The position numbers and the translations under genes are program-made. This document shows positions 30,264 to 35,187 of a DNA stretch of 35,187 nucleotides, piece by piece; position 1 is the first letter of the stretch; each line of letters opens with the position of its first letter. The stretch comes from an uncultured Thiocystis sp. (GTDB lineage Bacteria; Pseudomonadota; Gammaproteobacteria; Chromatiales; Chromatiaceae), in the NCBI RefSeq assembly GCF_903866365.1, contig NZ_CAIPNF010000413.1:1-35187 (forward strand), written 5' to 3'. The notes beneath the pieces were generated by a model that saw only the letters and a program-made list of their open reading frames with translations, was not told the origin of the DNA and did not search any database.

Positions 30264-31175
30264 TCAAATCAAAGGTTTTTTCTTCGCCCGCGGATGCGCC
30301 TGATCGTACACCTGAGCCAGATGCTGGAAATCCAGATGGGTATAGATCTGGGTGGTGCCGATATCGGCGTGTCCGAGCAGCTCCTGCACGGCGCGCAGGT
30401 CGCCGGAGGATTCGAGCAGATGGGTGGCGAAGCTGTGGCGGAACAGGTGCGGGTGCAGTCCGCGGCTGGCTCCCTGCGTTTGTCCCCAGTGGGCAAGACG
30501 CACCTGCACGGTACGCGGATGGATGCGGGTGCCGCGGCTGCTGACGAAAAGCGCGGACTCGTCGGCGTGGGCGAGATTGGCGCGCACTCGCAGCCAGGAT
30601 TGCACGGCCTCGCGGGCCTTGGCGCCGACCGGAACGAGGCGCGTTTTGGCGCCCTTGCCGAGGACCGACAGCTCGCCTTCGGTCATGTCGATGTCGCCCA
30701 GATTCACCCCGACCAGTTCCGCCAGACGCAGGCCGGACGAGTAGAACAGCTCGATCATGGCGGTGTCGCGGATCGTCAATAGATCATCGTCGGCGTGGTC
30801 CAGGAGGCTGCACAACTGATCCGCGTCGAGCGTGACCGGCAGCTTGCGCGGGGTCTTCGGCGCGCGCACGCCGACGGCGGGATTGGCGTCCGCGCGACCT
30901 TCCCGCAGCAACCAGCGGTAGAGACTGCGCAGGCTGGAGAGTTCGCGCTGCAGGGTCTTGCCGGAGGCGCCGTTGCGGTGACGCCAGGCAATGTATTGAC
31001 GCACCCTCTGCGCGTCAAGCCGGTCGATCGTTCCGGTCTCGGTGTCGGCCAGCCAGGCGGCGAGACGCTCCAGGTCGCGGCGATAATTGGTCAGGGTATG
31101 CTCGGCCAGGCGACGCTCATGGGCGAGATGGGCGATAAAAGGTCCGATCGGATCTGGCGATGTCTCGGCGTTCAT
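30264..31175 (-). CDS. xerC: Site-specific tyrosine recombinase XerC
   Basis: 303 residues from ATG 31175 (a TTG at 31196 would add seven). Both domains are clear: the SAM-like N-terminus (FIAHLAHERRLAEHTLTNYRRDLERL) and the catalytic domain with Arg in YSSGLRLAELVGV, Lys in LGKGAKTRLVPV, HLFRHSFATHLL, GHADIGTTQIYTHLD with the Tyr nucleophile. XerC acts with XerD at dif to resolve chromosome dimers at the septum. Its place after dapF and DUF484 is the standard order in gammaproteobacteria. Confidence 0.95.
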   Translation of the reverse strand: MNAETSPDPIGPFIAHLAHERRLAEHTLTNYRRDLERLAAWLADTETGTIDRLDAQRVRQYIAWRHRNGASGKTLQRELSSLRSLYRWLLREGRADANPAVGVRAPKTPRKLPVTLDADQLCSLLDHADDDLLTIRDTAMIELFYSSGLRLAELVGVNLGDIDMTEGELSVLGKGAKTRLVPVGAKAREAVQSWLRVRANLAHADESALFVSSRGTRIHPRTVQVRLAHWGQTQGASRGLHPHLFRHSFATHLLESSGDLRAVQELLGHADIGTTQIYTHLDFQHLAQVYDQAHPRAKKKPLI

Positions 31176-31218
31176 CGTTGGCGATTCGTGCGTCAACGGT
31201 CTCGATCCCGAGCGGACG

Positions 31219-31917
31219 TTAACAATGGCTGCATGGCGGCAGCGGAACCGCTTTCAGCTTATGGCTGACGATTTCGCCTAGTTGGTCGAGTAGGTCGGTG
31301 CCCATGTCGGGGCGGAAGCGTTCCGGGTCCGCGCTGCCGATGGCGAGAACACCGGATTGGCCATCGGCGAGAATCGGTATCAGCGCCGCGGTCCGCATGG
31401 CGACACCCATATCGCCGAACAGGATGACGCCTTTCTCCGCGTTCAAGGGGCCGCAGAGTGCGTGTTCGCGATCCACGAAATCACGGAAAGCCGCAGTCAG
31501 GGGGTCTAGTTGGCCGCTTTCCGCCGGTGCCACAGGGAAGAGCTTGAGGCTGACCGCCTCAGCGTGGAACTCCCGGCGCAGACCGTCCTTGAGAAGGTGA
31601 CACAGGTGCTCTGGATCGTTGACCGACAGCAGTTGCAGAACCAGCCCATGCAGACGGGCGGAGAGCGTTTCATATTCCCGCGCGCGGGAGATGAGATGGC
31701 TGAGACGGTTGCGTTCGGTCTCAAGCTGTTTGCGCAGGATCCGTACCTGTTGCTCGATCAACGAGATGGCGCCGCCGGTGTGGTGCGGAACCTGCAGGGC
31801 ACTCAGCACCTCCGGGTTGTGCTCAAAGAAGGTGGGATGGTTGAGCAGATAGTTTGTCACCAGCGTGTTGAGTTCGGGATCCTCGGGTGTGGCCGGTTCG
31901 GCCTGCGGACTGTTCAC
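31219..31917 (-). CDS. DUF484 family protein
   Basis: GTG start at 31917 with GAGGG seven bases upstream, 10 bp after dapF. The 232-residue product has the family start NTLVTNYLLNHPTFFEHNPEVL, a short coiled coil (LIEQQVRILRKQLETERNRLSHLI) and a GAF-like C-terminal half (VILFGDMGVAMRTAALIPIL...GVLAIGSADPERF). Function is unknown in the family; the constant linkage to dapF and xerC is the main clue. Confidence 0.9.
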   Translation of the reverse strand: MNSPQAEPATPEDPELNTLVTNYLLNHPTFFEHNPEVLSALQVPHHTGGAISLIEQQVRILRKQLETERNRLSHLISRAREYETLSARLHGLVLQLLSVNDPEHLCHLLKDGLRREFHAEAVSLKLFPVAPAESGQLDPLTAAFRDFVDREHALCGPLNAEKGVILFGDMGVAMRTAALIPILADGQSGVLAIGSADPERFRPDMGTDLLDQLGEIVSHKLKAVPLPPCSHC

Positions 31918-31927
31918 GACTGCGCCC

Positions 31928-32758
31928 TCATCGATCGATCTCCCCCTGGAACACGGTTTCGGCCGGACCCGTCATCCAGACCGTCTCGGATGGACCGCGC
32001 CACTCTATCATAAGATCTCCGCCCGGCAGGCTGACCCGCGCGCGGGCGTCGAGCAGTCCGCGCAGCCGTCCGCTGACGACCGCCGCGCAGGCCCCGGTAC
32101 CGCAGGCGAGGGTCTCGCCGGCGCCACGTTCATGGACGCGCAGGCGGATGTGCCCCGGGGTCAGGATCTGCATGAAACCGACGTTGACCCGGCGCGGAAA
32201 GCGCGGGTGCGACTCGATGAGCGGACCGAGTCGGGCGACCGGAGCGGTCTCGACATCCTCGACCAGCAGCACGGCATGCGGATTGCCCATGGAGACCGCG
32301 CCGATGGTCAGCGTCTCGCCGTCGATCTCCAGGTCGTAGGTCGGGCTTGAGGTGTCGGCCTGAAAGGGGATGCGGGCGGGCGTCAGTTCGGGCGGTCCCA
32401 TGTCGACCCGGACCTGTCCGTCCGGCTCCAGATAGAGCCGGATCGCGCCGGCGGCGGTCCCGACCGGGATCTCGTCGCGGTCGCTCAAGCCCTGATCGCG
32501 GACGAAACGCGCGAAGCAGCGGGCGCCGTTGCCGCACTGTTCGACCTCGGAGCCGTCGGCGTTAAAGATGCGGTAGTGGAAGTCAGTGCCGGCCAGACGC
32601 GGCGGTTCGACCAGCAGAATCTGATCGCAGCCGATGCCGAAACGCCGGTCGGCGAGCCGGCGGATGGTCGCGGGATCGAGATCGACGTGCTGACGAATGG
32701 CGTCGAAGACGACGAAGTCGTTGCCGAGTCCGTGCATTTTGGTGAAGCGCAAACTCAT
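31928..32758 (-). CDS. dapF: Diaminopimelate epimerase
   Basis: 276 residues from ATG 32758, which overlaps the methyltransferase stop (ATGA). The start [19 protein letters not shown] is typical. The two catalytic Cys are in CGNGARC and ACGTGACA. DapF interconverts LL- and meso-diaminopimelate for peptidoglycan and lysine synthesis. It lies in the lptM-lysA-dapF-DUF484-xerC cluster. Confidence 0.96.
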   Translation of the reverse strand: MSLRFTKMHGLGNDFVVFDAIRQHVDLDPATIRRLADRRFGIGCDQILLVEPPRLAGTDFHYRIFNADGSEVEQCGNGARCFARFVRDQGLSDRDEIPVGTAAGAIRLYLEPDGQVRVDMGPPELTPARIPFQADTSSPTYDLEIDGETLTIGAVSMGNPHAVLLVEDVETAPVARLGPLIESHPRFPRRVNVGFMQILTPGHIRLRVHERGAGETLACGTGACAAVVSGRLRGLLDARARVSLPGGDLMIEWRGPSETVWMTGPAETVFQGEIDR

Positions 32759-33474
32759 GCTTCGACTCCGCTCAGCACAGGCCCATCGACTCCGTCCGAC
32801 GCGGCGCCAGTCAAACGCCCCGAAACGGCCAGATGGCGGTCGCTGACGACCGCGACCTCCAGCGCGGTCAGTCCGGCTTCGGCAAGCTGGACGACGACCT
32901 CCTGGGGCTCGAAGGCGGCGAACAGCGAATGGCGGAAGTCGGTGCGCAGAACTTCCGGGGCGCCATTGGCATAGGTCGCCACCAGCGCCTCGGCCCAACC
33001 GGCGGAGGCCGGGCGCATCAGATCCATGACGAGCACCAGCGCGCCCGGTTTGGCGGCCTCCTGGATGCCACGCCAGAGCACTTGCGGATCGTGCAGATGA
33101 TGCAGCAGGCTGTTGGACAGAATCAGGTCGTAGTGGGCGCTCGGGATCTGCGTGGAGGGGATACTGTCGCGGATCAACCGGCAGCGCGGCGCGACGCCGG
33201 GGAGTCCGTCCAACGCTTTCTGGGCCAGGTCGAGCATGGCCTGGGCGCCGTCGAGCGCGTCGCAGGTCGCTTTCGGGTAGGCGCGCAGAAAGCGGATACT
33301 GATGTCGGCCGGGCCGCAGCCCAAATCGAGCGCGCGCGCACCGTGCAGATCGCCAGGCCGTAGCTGTTTCAGCAGTTCGAGAAACAGCGTGTTGGATTCG
33401 GAAAAATCCGCCTCGGCATAGGCGAGCGCCTGCGCGGCGTCATCCATCAACTCGGGTTCGAGACGGCGTTTCAC
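32755..33474 (-). CDS. Class I SAM-dependent methyltransferase
   Basis: GTG start 33474 overlaps the lysA stop (GTGA). 239 residues. The SAM-binding motif I is [16 protein letters not shown], with [33 protein letters not shown] and [12 protein letters not shown] as later motifs. The substrate cannot be told. The last ~20 residues ([13 protein letters not shown]) are encoded by a repeat-like sequence that also carries the ribosome site of dapF. A methyltransferase between lysA and dapF is not part of the usual cluster. Confidence 0.85.
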   Translation of the reverse strand: MKRRLEPELMDDAAQALAYAEADFSESNTLFLELLKQLRPGDLHGARALDLGCGPADISIRFLRAYPKATCDALDGAQAMLDLAQKALDGLPGVAPRCRLIRDSIPSTQIPSAHYDLILSNSLLHHLHDPQVLWRGIQEAAKPGALVLVMDLMRPASAGWAEALVATYANGAPEVLRTDFRHSLFAAFEPQEVVVQLAEAGLTALEVAVVSDRHLAVSGRLTGAASDGVDGPVLSGVEA

Positions 33475-34718
33475 GGCAGCACGGACTCCCCCGCGAACAG
33501 GCTGGCGACGGTCTCGCGTTCCCGCACCAGCGTGGCCCGGTCGCCGTCGACCATGACCTCGGCCACGCGCGGTCGGCTGTTGTAGTTGGAACTCATGGTG
33601 AAGCCATAGGCGCCGCTGCCGCGCACGGCGAGCAGGTCGTCCTCGCGCAGGGCCAGGGTGCGTTCCTTGCCGAGAAAGTCCGCCGTCTCGCAGACCGGTC
33701 CCACCAGATCGTAACGGGCGGGGTCGGCATCGCTCGCGCGCACGACCGGGACGATGTCCTGGTTGGCCTGATAGAGGGCGGGGCGCAACAGGTCGTTCAT
33801 GGCCGCGTCGAGAATCGCGAAATGGCGGTGCTCGCCGTGTTTGAGATATTCCACGCGGGTCAGCAGGATGCCGGCATTGCCGGCGATGGCGCGTCCGGGT
33901 TCCAGGATGACCTCATAGGGACGGCTGGCCAACTGATAACTCAGGGCGGCGGCATAGGCCGCGGGTTCCGGCGGATGTTCCTCGCGATAGCGGATGCCCA
34001 ACCCGCCGCCCAGATCCAGATGTTCGAGGACGATGCCGGACTGCGCCAGACGGTCGGCCAGGGCGATGACCCGGCCCAGCGCGTCGATGAAGGGCGCCAG
34101 ATCGGTCAGTTGCGAGCCGATGTGACAGTCGATGCCGACGATCCGCAGGTTGGGCAGGGCGGCGGCGCGGAGATAGACGGCCTCGGCGGACTGGATGTCG
34201 ATGCCGAATTTGTTCTCCTTGAGTCCGGTGGCGATGTAGGGATGGGTCCGGGCGTCCACGTCCGGATTGACCCGCAGCGACACCGGCGCCTTGCAACCGA
34301 GTTCGCCCGCGAGTCGATCGAGCCGGAGCAGCTCGGATTCCGACTCGACATTGAAGCAGCGGATGCCGACGTCGAGCGCGCGGCGGATTTCGTCCGCGCG
34401 TTTGCCGACACCGGAGAAGATCACCTTGGCGGGATCGCCGCCCGCCGCCAGCACTCGTTCGAGTTCGCCCACCGAAACGATGTCGAACCCCGAGCCCAGG
34501 CGGGCCAGGACATTGAGTACCGCCAGATTGGCGTTGGCTTTGACCGCGAAGCAGATCAGATGCGGATGCTCGCGAAAGGCGCGGTCGAAGGCGCGCCAGT
34601 GGCGTTCGATCGTGGCCCGCGAATAGACGTAACAGGGCGTGCCGAAACGCTCGGCGATGGCGGTGAGTGGGACGTCCTCGGCATGAAGGACACCGTCGCG
34701 TTCGTTAAAATGGTCCAT
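33471..34718 (-). CDS. lysA: Diaminopimelate decarboxylase
   Basis: 415 residues from ATG 34718 (MDHFNERDGVLHAEDVPLTA); a longer start would run into the lptM region. Fold-type III PLP enzyme: Schiff-base Lys in FAVKANANLAVL, CHIGSQ, LDLGGGLGIRY, EPGRAIAGNAG, CETADFLGK and SGAYGFTMSSNYNSR at the active site. It converts meso-diaminopimelate to lysine. It starts 22 bp after lptM and couples to the methyltransferase downstream. Confidence 0.96.
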   Translation of the reverse strand: MDHFNERDGVLHAEDVPLTAIAERFGTPCYVYSRATIERHWRAFDRAFREHPHLICFAVKANANLAVLNVLARLGSGFDIVSVGELERVLAAGGDPAKVIFSGVGKRADEIRRALDVGIRCFNVESESELLRLDRLAGELGCKAPVSLRVNPDVDARTHPYIATGLKENKFGIDIQSAEAVYLRAAALPNLRIVGIDCHIGSQLTDLAPFIDALGRVIALADRLAQSGIVLEHLDLGGGLGIRYREEHPPEPAAYAAALSYQLASRPYEVILEPGRAIAGNAGILLTRVEYLKHGEHRHFAILDAAMNDLLRPALYQANQDIVPVVRASDADPARYDLVGPVCETADFLGKERTLALREDDLLAVRGSGAYGFTMSSNYNSRPRVAEVMVDGDRATLVRERETVASLFAGESVLP

Positions 34719-34740
34719 TCGGGGTCGCTGCGGTTCTCGG

Positions 34741-34962
34741 CTAGGGCGGGTTGGGCCGGGTCGCGGATGTCGCTGTCGCTTCTTGGGCTTCGCTCGGGGC
34801 GAGCGGTGGGGCGACTGGAACGTCCGCGCCTGGGGCAGGGGCAATGGCTGGCGTTTTTTCGGGCAGATAAAGCGCTCCCTTTTGGCCGCAGGCGCCCAGC
34901 ATGCCAAGGATCCCAAGCGCCACGACCACGGCGATGAAGAGAGATCGAGCCCAGCAGTGCAT
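34741..34962 (-). CDS. lptM: Lipoprotein LptM (formerly YifL-type)
   Basis: 73 residues with a lipoprotein signal (IAVVVALGILGMLGAC, Cys 25) and the conserved post-lipobox motif CGQKGALYLPE. The tail is Pro/Ala-rich. LptM assists oxidative maturation of LptD in the LPS transport machine at the outer membrane. It heads the lysA-dapF-xerC cluster as in related genomes. The upstream cyaY often found on the other strand is not present here; a transposase end is found instead. Confidence 0.9.
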   Translation of the reverse strand: MHCWARSLFIAVVVALGILGMLGACGQKGALYLPEKTPAIAPAPGADVPVAPPLAPSEAQEATATSATRPNPP

Positions 34963-35071
34963 GAAGCGCCTCGCGCGAAATAGGGTTTGGCCAGGGTCGT
35001 CAAGTATACATGGCAGGGTTCAGGTTAGGCGTGGTCCTGGAAGTTTCGCCAGGGCGAGCGCGTTTAAATTC

Positions 35072-35187
35072 TCAGCCGAACACGACCTTGGCGCGATAGT
35101 CGTCATTCCACGCGGCCTTGCGGCGCTTCTTGGCCAAGCTGATCGCCGACCCCTCCTGATCGAACAGGTTCATGCTCAGGTGGCGCA
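35072..35187 (-). CDS. C-terminal end of a transposase, ISAs1-like (partial)
   Basis: The frame enters from the right edge and ends at TGA 35072-35074. The 37 visible residues read RHLSMNLFDQEGSAISLAKK then RRKAAWNDDYRAKVVFG. The helix, the basic KKRRKAAW segment and the DDY near the end match the typical finish of ISAs1-type transposases. Most of the gene and the left inverted repeat cannot be judged, so the family is provisional and the copy may be intact or broken. Confidence 0.6.
   Translation of the reverse strand, partial: RHLSMNLFDQEGSAISLAKKRRKAAWNDDYRAKVVFG

Overview
The window looks like the chromosome of a high-GC gammaproteobacterium, plausibly a purple sulfur bacterium of the Chromatiaceae. 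The evidence is gene order: rne divergent from rluC, rluC-HAD-sppA in a row, and lptM-lysA-(methyltransferase)-dapF-DUF484-xerC. No taxonomic marker was tested, so genus is open.

Left edge (1-884): the 3' end of an unidentified reading frame, a small secreted protein, and a 17-codon stub of a low-molecular-weight protein tyrosine phosphatase (LMW-PTP) gene.

Mobile region (about 864-11194, roughly 10.3 kb): an integrative element that I do not recognise as a described one. A 19-bp direct repeat with one mismatch (GTGTGCATG[G/T]GCAATATCT) marks its ends and lies exactly in the codons of the phosphatase catalytic P-loop. The left end keeps the host 5' stub; the right end supplies a new start, new N-terminus and new upstream region, so the phosphatase frame is rebuilt. 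All recognisable element genes are on the minus strand: tyrosine integrase, a 168-residue companion, an AlpA/Xis-like protein, small proteins, a 925-residue primase/DUF3987 helicase-like protein, an HTH regulator, a small DNA-binding-like protein, and a tightly overlapping run of small unknown proteins. There are no capsid, portal, large terminase, conjugation, resistance or restriction genes. The element is rich in repeats: 9-bp iteron-like clusters (5511-5756), a nested palindrome (1919-1976), a 24-bp coding tandem repeat (1438-1519) and several palindromes inside genes, two of which share conserved flanks.

Cell-surface region (11143-14789): rebuilt LMW-PTP, then convergent sulfotransferase, GT4 glycosyltransferase and DUF2334 deacetylase-like genes, probably one operon for a polysaccharide or glycolipid.

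Core region (14888-25787): rne (minus), a 580-bp divergent intergenic region, rluC, a HAD phosphatase, sppA, a PLP-dependent decarboxylase, rpsT with a UUG start and a strong terminator, and a two-gene osmoprotectant-type ABC transporter whose binding protein and permease are fused.

Right region (25795-35187): lgt, an Smr-domain protein, an MBL-fold hydrolase, a DUF2189 membrane protein, a small sulfotransferase, then xerC, DUF484, dapF, a methyltransferase, lysA and lptM reading leftward. The window ends inside the 3' end of a transposase gene. No rRNA, tRNA or CRISPR array was seen.
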